Below, one piece after another: positions 43,951 to 53,880 of a DNA stretch of 64,000 nucleotides (the first letter of the stretch is position 1; each line of letters begins with the position of its first letter). Source of the DNA: Flavobacterium taihuense (GTDB lineage Bacteria; Bacteroidota; Bacteroidia; Flavobacteriales; Flavobacteriaceae); the NCBI RefSeq assembly GCF_019351435.1, contig NZ_JAHWYN010000017.1, positions 1 to 64,000 on the forward strand. The letters are read 5' to 3'. The notes beneath the pieces were generated by a model. That model was not told where the DNA came from, searched no databases, and saw only the letters and a program-made list of their open reading frames with translations. Both the position numbers and the translations under genes were made by a program.

Positions 43951-45474
43951 TCAATCCTTGTTTTGATTAATTTTATTTACCAAATACGCCCTCCCTAAAA
44001 TCTCAGAACAAGTAACAACCGCACCAATGGTTACGCCTAAAACGCCATGCATATTAATACTTTGGCCCGTTAGATAAAGATTTTCCAATTTTGTTTTGGA
44101 CGGAATAAATGTTTTCATTGGATTATTGGAATCTTTTTCATAACCATACATATTTCCGTTGTGACCTCCAATATAATCTCTATACGATAAAGGTGTAGAA
44201 GTATGCACCGATCTGATACACCCTTTAATTCCAGGAAACTTGAGTTCTATTGCCTCCAGAAAACGAGCAGTTTTGCGAGTTTTAAAAGCTTCATAACTTT
44301 CACCTCTGTCCTTTTCATCTGCAATTGTATTGTACGTTTCTTTCCATGAATCAAGTTCAGAGAACTTCATGTAGGTAATAAAAGTCATTCCCTCAGCCCA
44401 ACCATCATCCTTTTTAGAAGCGTTCATAGAAGCCATGAATGCTTTTGGCCAAGTTTCCTCGGTATAGTCTTGTGCTGTCCATACGTATTTACTATCTGAA
44501 AAATGGTAATGATTACGGTTTAAATATTTAAAAGTCTTCGGCTTAAAAACGATATACAAACTAAAAGCAGAAACCCCTCCTTCCAAACTGGAAATCCTAT
44601 TGACAAAAGCTTTTCTAAAGTACTCTTCCCCTGCCATTTTTAAGGTAGTTTTAGGATCCACATTGGATATAAAATACTGAGCGGAAACACTAGCGCCATC
44701 TCTCATTTTAGCTGCAGTAACTGCATTGTTCTCTACAACTAATTGCTGTACATCTTTGTATTTAAAAACAACACCACCGTGTTTTTTGAGTTGTTTTATT
44801 AGCTGCTTTGTTATCTGACTTCCTCCACTAATACAACGCCAAGCGCTTTGCATGTACGAATTTACCGTTAATGCATGAACATAAAAAGGAGATTTGTCTC
44901 CGCTTCCGGCATACAAGAAGTTACTTCCCGAAAAAACGGCCCGCAACATTTTATTTTCGGTCAATCCATCAATGAACTCTTTGGCATTTATGGCCAAAAT
45001 ATCATTATCATATTCACCTTCCGATCTTAAATTATAAAGCGGAAATGAATCACAAGTGCTCACTATGACTTCACAGTATTTGCGAATGGCCTCTCTTTCC
45101 TCCGGGAAAAAATTCACCAATTGATTGATAAAATTTTCATATCCTTGCGCATGGGGAAATTCCCGATCCAGATCACCAAAAGAAATCATATCGTGTCCAT
45201 TCTCGTCTAGTTTTTTCAGGTTCAAATCATCCATGATCCCGATGTATTTGAAATACCGATACAGATTCTGGCCTTCGCTCAACCCTCCGATGTAATGAAT
45301 TCCAGTATCAAAAATAGTTTTGTCACGCACAAAGGTTTGCAGATTTCCGCCGTACTGATTGTTTTTCTCCAACACACAAACACTATAACCTTCTTTTGCC
45401 AAGATGATAGCCGAAACGAGTCCGCCCAATCCGCTTCCTATTACAACAACATCATAGTGTTTTTTCATTTTCAT
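43951..45474 (-). CDS. FAD-dependent phytoene desaturase-like oxidoreductase
   Basis: The 507-residue protein has the N-terminal dinucleotide-binding motif (YDVVVIGSGLGGLVSAIILA), GIHYIGGLSEG and the C-terminal FAD motif LYLTGQSINMHGVLGVTIGA. It belongs to the CrtI / retinol-saturase branch and could reduce or dehydrogenate the polyene chain. ATG 45474 overlaps the stop of the MMPL fusion gene (ATGA), which supports this start. It is part of the pigment operon. Confidence 0.9.
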   Translation of the reverse strand: MKMKKHYDVVVIGSGLGGLVSAIILAKEGYSVCVLEKNNQYGGNLQTFVRDKTIFDTGIHYIGGLSEGQNLYRYFKYIGIMDDLNLKKLDENGHDMISFGDLDREFPHAQGYENFINQLVNFFPEEREAIRKYCEVIVSTCDSFPLYNLRSEGEYDNDILAINAKEFIDGLTENKMLRAVFSGSNFLYAGSGDKSPFYVHALTVNSYMQSAWRCISGGSQITKQLIKQLKKHGGVVFKYKDVQQLVVENNAVTAAKMRDGASVSAQYFISNVDPKTTLKMAGEEYFRKAFVNRISSLEGGVSAFSLYIVFKPKTFKYLNRNHYHFSDSKYVWTAQDYTEETWPKAFMASMNASKKDDGWAEGMTFITYMKFSELDSWKETYNTIADEKDRGESYEAFKTRKTARFLEAIELKFPGIKGCIRSVHTSTPLSYRDYIGGHNGNMYGYEKDSNNPMKTFIPSKTKLENLYLTGQSINMHGVLGVTIGAVVTCSEILGRAYLVNKINQNKD

Positions 45475-48400
45475 AGGAACTTCTTCTTTACTACTACTAA
45501 CTTTTCAGTCTCAAATTGAATTTCAAAACCAAAACTCAATACAGTATTTTTTACTTTTTCTGCCTTTACTAAAATAACAGTGGTTGCCAAATTACAAACT
45601 GTTTCCAAATTGGTTAATGTACTGTCATCTGAAATTAAAACAACATCATATTTCTTATGAGCAATTGATTCAATTGAATTCCAATAATGCATTTTTCTTT
45701 TTCCCACAATGTAATTGGTTTGGGCAACTGCTCTATTTTCATCTGAAACAATTACTGAATCAATTTTTCTTTGAGGTTCCTGCAATGCTATCAAAACATC
45801 TAATTGTCCATAATCATTTGCTAAATGTACTATTTTGGCTTTAGAATCAATCCATTTGTTCAAATTGTCATAAATTTCTAAATGCTGTTCTGTATCTAAT
45901 TTAATTTCTTGTACAACCTGAGATTCTTTGAAAGCATAACTATTTATTAGTTTTTTTCTAAAATAATCTACTCCCTCTAAATTCAAACGCATTTTTTTAA
46001 ATTGTAGTTTAAAAAAAGTACTTATTTTTTTGGTTCGCTCTGCTAAATCAGTTCCAAAAGCTATGTCATCATACGAAATTCGATCCAAAATAGTCACCGT
46101 AGTATTTCCTCCATTGATAACAAAATCTCCTTTTGGCAAAACCTCAGAATATCCGTGAATAACTACAGGAACAATATCTAATTGCAATTGCTCTGCCAAA
46201 TAAAAGGCTCCTTTATGGAAACGTTTTATCGAGTTATCCTCAGATCGTGTGCCTTCCGGGAAAACCATAATAGAAAATCCTTCCTTCACTTTAGTTCTTA
46301 AATGGTCAACTCCATTATCCATGCCGCTGGAAACCGGATAAAAACCTGCCAAACGAACTCCTTTTCCAAAAACAGGTGAATTGTAAACCCAATCGCTAAC
46401 CAAAAAAATGATTTTCGGGCTCAACATTCCAATAGCCAGAATGTCCAAGAACGAACTATGATTGGCAATAATTACAGCTGGTTTATCAAACTTTTCATTG
46501 GACATATTTATAATTTTTCGCTTTAATGAGGGATACGTCATCAAAACTGAATGCATAAACTTTGATAAAATAAAATGAAAAGCCATAAGTTTTGACCTTT
46601 TCGAAAAAGGTAGAACTGTCATCAAAATCCAACTGAGTATTGACAATAAAAAACCACCCAATCCAAAATATGTAAACGATAAAAGGGAATGCAACAATCG
46701 TCTGATTTCATAAGGTGCTTTTCCTTTTTTCACTCTATTGGTAACAAAAAAATGAAATACTAATGGCTGCAAAATAAAGGTTATCATCAGCGCCGAGAAT
46801 ATTCCAATAATGGCAATCAAGGATATGGACTTTAAGGCTGGATGTTTCGCAAAAATGAGCACACCGATTCCTAAGATTGTAGTTGCCACTGACAGTAAAA
46901 TGGAAGTTCTATAACTTGGTAATTCGATTTTGCCGAAAGTATATTCCTTTTGCAAAGCCGAAGTCATAAAGATACTGTAATCCACTCCTATTCCAAAAAT
47001 CAACGTGCAAACAATGATGTTAACCACATTAAATTGCAATCCAAACATTCCCATAAGCCCTGAGGTAAAAATCCAACTTATCAAGATTGGAATAATACTG
47101 ATAATGGCTAATTCTACTTTTCTAAAAGCCAATAACAGCACAAAAAATACCGCTATAAACGAATAATTGACAAGATCCTCAAAATTTGTTTTTAGTGTTC
47201 CGAGAAAAGTTTCATTGGTTTGTTGCCTGTCAATAACGACCAAATTAGGTTGTTTTTTTATTTGGTTTACAAAGACATCTCTTTTTTGCACAGGGACTTT
47301 CACCAAGGTAGAAATGGTATAAAACCCATTCTTTTGGGCTATAAATTCATCCAGAAAAAAAGACTTTACTTTAAGATATTCGTTAATGGTTATTGGGTTA
47401 AATTTTTTATTCAATAATTCATAAAAACTAGTAAATGTAGTGGCTTTAAAACCATATCGATTGCCTTCACTTATTAACGATTGTGTCAGATTGGATTTCT
47501 TTTCGGAGCTCCAAAAAGTATTCCATTCCGCAATTTTTTTCTTTTGTACTTCAGCAGAAAAAACAATTCCGCCTATCGAACTAAAATTTAAAATTCCATT
47601 TGCTTTTTTATCTTTTTCTAATACTCCAAAAAGAATATTATTATTAGCAACTACTTCATTATAACTTTTTCCGTAAGTAGCCAAATAAATAGATTTTGAA
47701 GAGTCACTATTGGCAATGTGATCCAATTGTTTCTCGGCCATTTTTAATTTGGGTGTCATGAAATTTAAAGCCGAAAGATCATTATTGAAAGTCACCTTAG
47801 AAAATGCAAAAAGACAAACAATCAACAACAAGAGCATCGAACCAATCAAAAATTTATTTTTATGATAGGAATATCCTCCCAGTTTATCAATAAAATTAGC
47901 CTTTGGAACAAATAATTTTGTGTTTTTTTTATACAAAACCGGAATTAAGACCAATGAAAAAACAGAAGTTGAAACCACACTTAAACTCGCAAAAATCCCC
48001 AAATCCTGCAAAGCTTCTGATTTGATTAAAAACAAGCACAAAAAAGTAATTGATGTTGTGATTCCGCAAAGCAGTAAAGGTTTTGTAATGTCTTTATATA
48101 ATAATTTTACATCCTTATTATTCCTCAAATGTGTTAAAACATAAATAGAATAATCGGTGGTTTCACCCAACAAAATAGAGCTAATTCCCAAAGAAATAGC
48201 AGATATAGTGCCTTTACAAAAATACAAAACAGTCAAAGCGAAAAGAGCACCTAGCAAGGACGGAATGAAAATAATGATTGGAGTGGACAGGCTTCTATAG
48301 AAAAAAGCCAGAAGCAAAATCAATGTAACTCCAGCAAAAATAGAAGTATTTTGTACATCGGCTTTGATTTGAGTGGCATTGGCAACTGCTACTGGAGTTG

Positions 48401-49160
48401 CACCAAAATAAGTCATTTCTACTTTGCCTTTGAATTGTTGATTCAGATTTATTCTGATCTTCTCAATATTCGTGATAAAAATAGTATTCTTATCCGTTTC
48501 ATTTGTAGCCAATTTAGGCGTTACAAAAAGCAATAAATGCTGATTGTCTTTGGTCAATATGAATCCGTTTTCAATTGCAAAATCATCACCCACACTCAGT
48601 TGTTGCATTTTCTTCAAAGCAATAAATGAAATCCCTAGCGGATCACGGAGGATAAAATCTTTTGAAACCAATCCCGCAGGCGAAAGTATAGATTTATAAT
48701 CGGCGGCAACATTATTGGCAATACTGTCTTTTTGTAATTTGTTTTGAATTAATGCGTAATCCTTTTCATCCAGAAATAGCGGTAAATTGGCATACACAAA
48801 ATCAAAAGTTTCCTGAATATTTTCTTCTTCAATCTTACCTTGCACTTTGGCCACAAACGGTTTACAATTAGCATCTAAACTGTCGATAAAAGCATTGGCA
48901 TACTCTGTTAGATTCTCTGGTGAACCATTATTTTTACTGGAAATAATAATGGTTATTTTATCAGCAAAATTAACCTGATCCAGTACTTTTGAAGTCACTC
49001 CGGATTGATCGTTGGAAGGTATCAATTGATTTATATTTTCCTGAAAAGAGATTCGGGAAGCAAAGAATCCCAAAAACAAAACCATAGCAATTGCTATACC
49101 TGCTGAAAGGAATTTTCTCTTTGTCATTAATGAATATAAATCGAATAAAAACTTGCGCAT
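45471..49160 (-). CDS. MMPL exporter fused to acyltransferase and a degenerate methyltransferase-like domain
   Basis: The 1229-residue protein has RND/MMPL halves (about 1-790; GETTDYSIYVLTHLRN and GIGVDYSIFMTSALQKE with the TM4/TM10 Asp), a PlsC-type acyltransferase (about 850-1060; NHSSFLDILAIG, FPEGTRS) and a C-terminal Rossmann-like region (about 1075-1229) resembling SAM methyltransferases but without a clear GxGxG loop. Such trifunctional proteins are known in Bacteroidota pigment clusters and would export and acylate the polyene lipid. It is 4 bp from the glycosyltransferase gene. Confidence 0.9.
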   Translation of the reverse strand: MRKFLFDLYSLMTKRKFLSAGIAIAMVLFLGFFASRISFQENINQLIPSNDQSGVTSKVLDQVNFADKITIIISSKNNGSPENLTEYANAFIDSLDANCKPFVAKVQGKIEEENIQETFDFVYANLPLFLDEKDYALIQNKLQKDSIANNVAADYKSILSPAGLVSKDFILRDPLGISFIALKKMQQLSVGDDFAIENGFILTKDNQHLLLFVTPKLATNETDKNTIFITNIEKIRINLNQQFKGKVEMTYFGATPVAVANATQIKADVQNTSIFAGVTLILLLAFFYRSLSTPIIIFIPSLLGALFALTVLYFCKGTISAISLGISSILLGETTDYSIYVLTHLRNNKDVKLLYKDITKPLLLCGITTSITFLCLFLIKSEALQDLGIFASLSVVSTSVFSLVLIPVLYKKNTKLFVPKANFIDKLGGYSYHKNKFLIGSMLLLLIVCLFAFSKVTFNNDLSALNFMTPKLKMAEKQLDHIANSDSSKSIYLATYGKSYNEVVANNNILFGVLEKDKKANGILNFSSIGGIVFSAEVQKKKIAEWNTFWSSEKKSNLTQSLISEGNRYGFKATTFTSFYELLNKKFNPITINEYLKVKSFFLDEFIAQKNGFYTISTLVKVPVQKRDVFVNQIKKQPNLVVIDRQQTNETFLGTLKTNFEDLVNYSFIAVFFVLLLAFRKVELAIISIIPILISWIFTSGLMGMFGLQFNVVNIIVCTLIFGIGVDYSIFMTSALQKEYTFGKIELPSYRTSILLSVATTILGIGVLIFAKHPALKSISLIAIIGIFSALMITFILQPLVFHFFVTNRVKKGKAPYEIRRLLHSLLSFTYFGLGGFLLSILSWILMTVLPFSKRSKLMAFHFILSKFMHSVLMTYPSLKRKIINMSNEKFDKPAVIIANHSSFLDILAIGMLSPKIIFLVSDWVYNSPVFGKGVRLAGFYPVSSGMDNGVDHLRTKVKEGFSIMVFPEGTRSEDNSIKRFHKGAFYLAEQLQLDIVPVVIHGYSEVLPKGDFVINGGNTTVTILDRISYDDIAFGTDLAERTKKISTFFKLQFKKMRLNLEGVDYFRKKLINSYAFKESQVVQEIKLDTEQHLEIYDNLNKWIDSKAKIVHLANDYGQLDVLIALQEPQRKIDSVIVSDENRAVAQTNYIVGKRKMHYWNSIESIAHKKYDVVLISDDSTLTNLETVCNLATTVILVKAEKVKNTVLSFGFEIQFETEKLVVVKKKFL

Positions 49161-49164
49161 GCTG

Positions 49165-50346
49165 TTACTTTTTGTTTTTTAAATTATCCATCAAAGTGAG
49201 TAGCAAATAACTTGTAAGACCGAATAGAATAGCCATAAAAGTCGCTAAAATAAAACTTCCAACCAGGTATTGGGTAATGTTTTTTTGAATATCGGTCAAA
49301 GTCATATCCATACTCAAAAGCAATGGATTATCGCTAGTAATGAAATAGCTGCCTATTTTTAACGAACCATAAATAATAAACGGAATGAAAGGCGGAAAAC
49401 TCACATTAGAAAAGGCAAAAGCAATGGCTTTGTTCAGCTTCAGTAAAACGGCTAAAAACAAGACAATAATCGTTTGAAATCCCCAAAATGGAGAAATCCC
49501 AACGAAAACGCCTAATGAAATTGAAAACGCTTTTCGGGCATTCGAATCATTACTTTCTAATACATTTTCAAGGAAAAATTTCTTAAGTCCTTTTTTTTTT
49601 AGTTTCAGCAAAAAATCTCTAGGCTTTATATAAACCAAAGTAATCGTTACCAAAACGGTGTTGAGGATACTGATTCTCGTAAAATCTTTAAAAGGTCTAA
49701 AATGCGAAACCCGCTCCTCAGGATCGTACAAAACCTGAACCGGAATGTTCTTGACCGGAATATTTTTCCAAGCCGAACGTACAATAACTTCTATTTCAAA
49801 CTCAAATTTATTGGTAAAATAACGAGAAGGGATTTTTTGCAAAGGGTACAATCGAAAACCAGATTGGGTATCTTCTAACTTATTCCCGGTTTCAAACCAA
49901 AACCAAAAATTAGAGAATTTATTTCCAAAACTGCTTTTTTTAGGAACATTTTCCTGAGTCATATTTCGGCTTCCTATCAAGAGCGCATCTGCATCTGTTT
50001 CCAAAGTGGCAATAAAACTGGGAATATCCGAGGCAAAATGCTGTCCATCAGAATCGATAGTAATAGCATAGTCGTACTTTAATCCTACTGCCTTTTTGAA
50101 ACCACTACGTATTGCCATCCCTTTTCCGATATTCTTGGAATGGTGAATTTGTTCCACATGCGAATATGCCTCCAGAATCTGAGCGGTACTATCAGTAGAA
50201 CCGTCATTGACCACAATAACATTCGAAGTATATTGCAAAACCGAATCTAAAACACGCTTCAAAGTCTTGTGATTATTATAGGTAGGTATAATAACACAAA
50301 CTTTCAATTGCTCCATACGTTCTGTTTCTGGAAAACTAGTACTCAT
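49165..50346 (-). CDS. Family 2 glycosyltransferase with C-terminal DUF2062
   Basis: The 393-residue protein has a GT2 catalytic domain (VCVIIPTYNNHKTLKRVL, DGSTDSTAQIL, DSDGQHF) and, from about residue 270, a DUF2062 membrane domain (GVFVGISPFWGFQTIIV) with three to four TM helices. It probably transfers a sugar or acts like dolichyl-phosphate synthases at the inner membrane. It sits between the exported 160-residue protein and the MMPL fusion in the operon. Confidence 0.9.
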   Translation of the reverse strand: MSTSFPETERMEQLKVCVIIPTYNNHKTLKRVLDSVLQYTSNVIVVNDGSTDSTAQILEAYSHVEQIHHSKNIGKGMAIRSGFKKAVGLKYDYAITIDSDGQHFASDIPSFIATLETDADALLIGSRNMTQENVPKKSSFGNKFSNFWFWFETGNKLEDTQSGFRLYPLQKIPSRYFTNKFEFEIEVIVRSAWKNIPVKNIPVQVLYDPEERVSHFRPFKDFTRISILNTVLVTITLVYIKPRDFLLKLKKKGLKKFFLENVLESNDSNARKAFSISLGVFVGISPFWGFQTIIVLFLAVLLKLNKAIAFAFSNVSFPPFIPFIIYGSLKIGSYFITSDNPLLLSMDMTLTDIQKNITQYLVGSFILATFMAILFGLTSYLLLTLMDNLKNKK

Positions 50347-50362
50347 TTATTCTATTCTTTAA

Positions 50363-50845
50363 CTATTTGACCAATTGTTTTTCGGTCGCAGAAAAACTTT
50401 TTGACTGCAAAATAAAGTCGCCAATATAAGCTTTCAAAATACCCGTTTGTTCCTTAAAATGGTCTAACAGATACTTTTTGTCTTCCTTTTTATTTCCTCT
50501 ATAATTTACAATCTTTGGCACATTTTCCTGAACACTCAAACGAATCATTCGTATTTCTATCGAGTTGGGTTCGTTTGCGACAGCATATTCAATTAAGCTG
50601 GAACCTTCTTTGAATTTCTTGGATTTATCCGAAACCTTCTTTTCCAATTTTGAAAGGATTGCCAAAGAAGCTCCTTTATAAGCCACTAACGTTTTATTAT
50701 CCTCTTTACTGACCTCATTCAGTTTTGACGCAAACTCTTTAGCATTGCTCTCAGAACTGAGAGCGTTACCGTATAATTTTCTGATTTCAGTAATAGAAGG
50801 ATTACTGAAAAGGAATAAAAATAGAACTAAAATGGTAGTTTTCAT
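50363..50845 (-). CDS. Exported protein of unknown function in the pigment operon
   Basis: The 160-residue protein has a signal peptide (MKTTILVLFLFLFSNPS) and an all-helical, charged body (LSKLEKKVSDKSKKFKEGSS). I know homologues only as hypothetical members of flexirubin-type clusters. It lies between the hotdog dehydratase-like gene and the glycosyltransferase gene. Confidence 0.7.
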   Translation of the reverse strand: MKTTILVLFLFLFSNPSITEIRKLYGNALSSESNAKEFASKLNEVSKEDNKTLVAYKGASLAILSKLEKKVSDKSKKFKEGSSLIEYAVANEPNSIEIRMIRLSVQENVPKIVNYRGNKKEDKKYLLDHFKEQTGILKAYIGDFILQSKSFSATEKQLVK

Positions 50846-50872
50846 TTAGGTCAAATTAATTGCGTTCATAAA

Positions 50873-51244
50873 TTAAACTTTTCGGTAAACACTGCTTAAT
50901 TTTAAAGCAATGGTTTCATCAAAATAACTCACATTTTTAACCTTAACCAAGTTGTCTTCAGTAGTTGTTATATCCAATTCCAAAAGTAATTCCGGTGTTC
51001 GAAATGGATTTATCAATGCCATGAACTTAACGTTGGATAAAGATTGCATAAACAAAGAACTGGCGGTAATTTGTTCCGTCAAATCTTTTATTATTTGCAT
51101 CATACAAACGCCGGGCATTATTGGATTTCCAGGGAAATGTCCGTTGAAAACATCGTGTTTTTCATTGATTAAAATCACCACCTTATATTTGGAATCGGCA
51201 ACGTTTTCTAATGAAATTATAGTATAAAAATCTTTCAATAACAT
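50873..51244 (-). CDS. FabZ-like hotdog protein lacking the usual Glu
   Basis: The 123-residue hotdog protein has the FabZ active-site loop NGHFPGNPIMPGVCMMQI (His present), but the acidic residue that FabZ has shortly after (MPGVLxxE) is not found at its expected place (CMMQIIKD). It may be a dehydratase of the polyene chain, or a non-catalytic partner. It overlaps no neighbour and follows the barrel-protein gene by 4 bp. Confidence 0.8.
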   Translation of the reverse strand: MLLKDFYTIISLENVADSKYKVVILINEKHDVFNGHFPGNPIMPGVCMMQIIKDLTEQITASSLFMQSLSNVKFMALINPFRTPELLLELDITTTEDNLVKVKNVSYFDETIALKLSSVYRKV

Positions 51245-51248
51245 AGTT

Positions 51249-51863
51249 TTATTTTACATCAAAAGTATAAGTTCCTCCTAAAGAAAAAACAACATTAGTA
51301 TGGTTCTCATTAAAATCAACAACAGGAATTATTCCTTTTTTAACTCTTCCTTCAATTCCAAAATTGCGGGTTAAATTGATCCCCATTCCCAAAACAAAAG
51401 CCATATCGACATTCGCATCCGTATTGAAGTTTGTACTTGTTACAAAATCAAGTGTTGGACCAAAATGCATATTGAATCTATCGTTAAAGGTAAATTTATT
51501 CAGAACTTCAAAAGATAAATAATCAACATCTAAGGTAATACTATTATTGGTTGATGATCTGTAAATTGAACCTTGTGATGAATAATCAATCTCAGGTTGC
51601 AAAGAATAATATTTGGACAGTTTCAAAGTACCGTAAAAACCAATATAAAAGTCCGTTTTAGTTGAATAATCAACAGTCGAAACGCTAGGATAAGCAGGGT
51701 CATAGGGATCCGCATAATAGTTATTCCCTTTCGTGAAATGACTAAAATTGGCACCTCCCCTTAAACCTGGTCTAAAACTTACCTGAGCTTGTGCTTGCAG
51801 CATTCCGAAAAACACAAAAAATAAAATCAGTATTCTTTTGGTTATTTTATTTCTAAACTTCAT
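51249..51863 (-). CDS. PorT-like outer-membrane beta-barrel protein
   Basis: The 204-residue protein has a signal peptide (ILILFFVFFGMLQAQAQ), FRPGLRGGANFSHF typical of PorT-like barrels, and an aromatic end (FSLGGTYTFDVK). It could form part of the outer-membrane route for the pigment lipid, which accumulates in that membrane. It lies between the lipoprotein and FabZ-like genes. Confidence 0.85.
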   Translation of the reverse strand: MKFRNKITKRILILFFVFFGMLQAQAQVSFRPGLRGGANFSHFTKGNNYYADPYDPAYPSVSTVDYSTKTDFYIGFYGTLKLSKYYSLQPEIDYSSQGSIYRSSTNNSITLDVDYLSFEVLNKFTFNDRFNMHFGPTLDFVTSTNFNTDANVDMAFVLGMGINLTRNFGIEGRVKKGIIPVVDFNENHTNVVFSLGGTYTFDVK

Positions 51864-51877
51864 AATGGTTAATTGGC

Positions 51878-52504
51878 TTATTGGTTAAAATAATTCAGTT
51901 CTATTTTTAATTTAATATTTTGATGCTGAATGATAATTCTTTCAGCAAAAATATTGTTTTCCGAACTATAAAAAAGGTTTATTATTTCTTTTCTTTTCGA
52001 AGCATATACAATTTTACTTAATTGATTCGTTGGTTTTGAAAAGAACAGGTAATTCATTTTGTTTTTATCTAATGCCGAATAAACCTTGTTTTCGGCGTTT
52101 TCAAACTGTTCACTAATAGTATAATGACTTCGTAAAAGCAATCTAAAATCCGTGACTAAGGTGTTTATCAACATTTTCCTGTCCAATTCCTCCAGAATAA
52201 AATTGACTTTAAAATCATTCTCAGAAATTTCAAAATCCATAAGCTTGTTTCCAAATTCAGTTGTAAACACGACTCTATGTGTGGTTTCATTTATTTTTTT
52301 TGCAATAAAAATTCCCGTTAACTCATTACCATATACCGTAATATTGGCTTTGTAAACATAATCTGTTGCTGGGTTAGAAAAATAAGGCACTTCCATAGAC
52401 GTTTTATCTAAAGGCATCTTATTGTAGTCTTTCACCACATTATTGGTTGAACAGGACGACAAAACAAGAACCAGAATACTACTAATTCGTAAAAGAAGCT
52501 TCAT
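51878..52504 (-). CDS. Lipoprotein of unknown function
   Basis: The N-terminus is a lipoprotein signal (ISSILVLVLSSCSTNN). The body (208 residues in total) is beta-rich (YKANITVYGNELTGIFIAKK) with a lipid-binding-like pattern similar in feel to LolA/LolB. It overlaps the LolA-like gene by 23 bp, so the two are coupled and may cooperate in periplasmic transfer of the product. Confidence 0.75.
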   Translation of the reverse strand: MKLLLRISSILVLVLSSCSTNNVVKDYNKMPLDKTSMEVPYFSNPATDYVYKANITVYGNELTGIFIAKKINETTHRVVFTTEFGNKLMDFEISENDFKVNFILEELDRKMLINTLVTDFRLLLRSHYTISEQFENAENKVYSALDKNKMNYLFFSKPTNQLSKIVYASKRKEIINLFYSSENNIFAERIIIQHQNIKLKIELNYFNQ

Positions 52505-53117
52505 CGACTTTTGTATTGATTACTTTGTTCTTTAATACAATTCGGGTATAATCTGCAGATGATTCAAGCAATTTCACTTGTACAACTGTAGCATCTGCTT
52601 TATCAAAAGTCAATTCTATCTGCTTGATGTATTTTTTTAGAGTGGCATCTTTGGGAATAAACTTGGTTACATTTTGATCTTTATTTTTAAAGTATGATAT
52701 AGAAAACTCTTTGTCATCAAATAAATCACCACTTACACTTCCCACAATCAGTTTGTTGATTTTTCCAAATAATTTGCTGTTTCCTATATCTACTGCGCTT
52801 TTCTTTCCTTCGTCATTTATCAAAATTTTTCCGTTTTTAAAAACAATCGAATAGCTGTATGGCTTTTTGTACTGCCAAAGCAATAAATTAGGTTCTTTGA
52901 AAACCATTTTACCAGAAGTTTCAATGTCTTTGGATAGGAAATCAAGATGTTTGTATTGCACAAAATCAGTGCTCAAAGTCTTGATTTTTTTGGAAACCAC
53001 CGCAACCGATTGTTTGAATACTGCAATTTCGTTTTCACTCATCTTTTGGTCTTGAGCCAAAGATTTAAAAAGCGAAACATTCAAAAAAATCAGTAATAAG
53101 ATGTATTTAATTCTCAT
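52482..53117 (-). CDS. LolA-like periplasmic lipid carrier
   Basis: The 211-residue protein has a signal peptide (YILLLIFLNVSLFKSLAQ) and the LolA fold pattern (TDFVQYKHLDFLSKDIETSG, NLLLWQYKKPYSYSIVF). In aryl-polyene and flexirubin clusters LolA-like carriers likely move the acylated pigment across the periplasm. It overlaps both neighbours (deacetylase by 11 bp, lipoprotein by 23 bp). Confidence 0.85.
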   Translation of the reverse strand: MRIKYILLLIFLNVSLFKSLAQDQKMSENEIAVFKQSVAVVSKKIKTLSTDFVQYKHLDFLSKDIETSGKMVFKEPNLLLWQYKKPYSYSIVFKNGKILINDEGKKSAVDIGNSKLFGKINKLIVGSVSGDLFDDKEFSISYFKNKDQNVTKFIPKDATLKKYIKQIELTFDKADATVVQVKLLESSADYTRIVLKNKVINTKVDEASFTN

Positions 53118-53880
53118 AAGCTTTTATATTCAGCAGTTCTTCTAATGAAACAACGGCATAATTATTCTGTTGCAAAAACGATAACAATTGTTCTACTACG
53201 TTTACCGTTTGAATCGATGTATCATGCAAAAGTACAACTCCTCCGGGTTTAATTCTTTTTTTAATTCGATCCAAAAGAAACTTTTCGCTTTTGACAACTC
53301 CATCCAAAGAACGAATATTCCAACCAATCGTTTTGTGATGAGTAACTTCTAATGCTCTTCTAATAGATGGATTGGTAACTCCGTAAGGCGGTCGGAATAC
53401 TGTTGTTTTCTTACCTGTAACAGATTCAATCAAAGCATCTGTTTTTTCGATTTCGGCAATGACTTGATCTTTTCCGTAAAAATCAAAAAAAGGAGAATGG
53501 CTATAGGAATGATTTCCAATGGTATGCCCCTCTTCTATTGTTTGCCTCAAAATATCTGGATGCGTTTCAATGTTTTTTCCGATGCAGAAAAAAGTAGCTT
53601 TGGCATTGTATTTTTTTAAAATATTCAAAACCAACAGCGTCATTTCATTTGGTCCATCATCAAAAGTAAGGGCTATTTTTTTTTCAGTTTCTAATGGATT
53701 ACTGCAATATGTTTTGACATGATAATTGGAGGCAATAAATGTAGAACCCCAAAACACAATCAAAAACCAAAGACAAATAACCATTGCAAAATACTTGATT
53801 TCTGTCTTTTCAAAAAAGGGTAAGAAAGCGAGCAGCATTAGAACCAAAACAAAAAAAACTGTTACTATTTTATGTTTCAA
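53107..53880 (-). CDS. Polysaccharide deacetylase (NodB-type) with two N-terminal TM segments
   Basis: The 257-residue protein has N-terminal TM segments (about 5-25 and 30-50) followed by a NodB domain: LTFDDGPN, IGNHSYSH, FRPPYG and VVLLHD, all catalytic motifs intact. It would deacetylate an N- or O-acetyl group outside the cytoplasm; the actual substrate in the pigment pathway is unknown. It overlaps the ketosynthase-like gene before it by 4 bp. Confidence 0.9.
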   Translation of the reverse strand: MKHKIVTVFFVLVLMLLAFLPFFEKTEIKYFAMVICLWFLIVFWGSTFIASNYHVKTYCSNPLETEKKIALTFDDGPNEMTLLVLNILKKYNAKATFFCIGKNIETHPDILRQTIEEGHTIGNHSYSHSPFFDFYGKDQVIAEIEKTDALIESVTGKKTTVFRPPYGVTNPSIRRALEVTHHKTIGWNIRSLDGVVKSEKFLLDRIKKRIKPGGVVLLHDTSIQTVNVVEQLLSFLQQNNYAVVSLEELLNIKAYEN

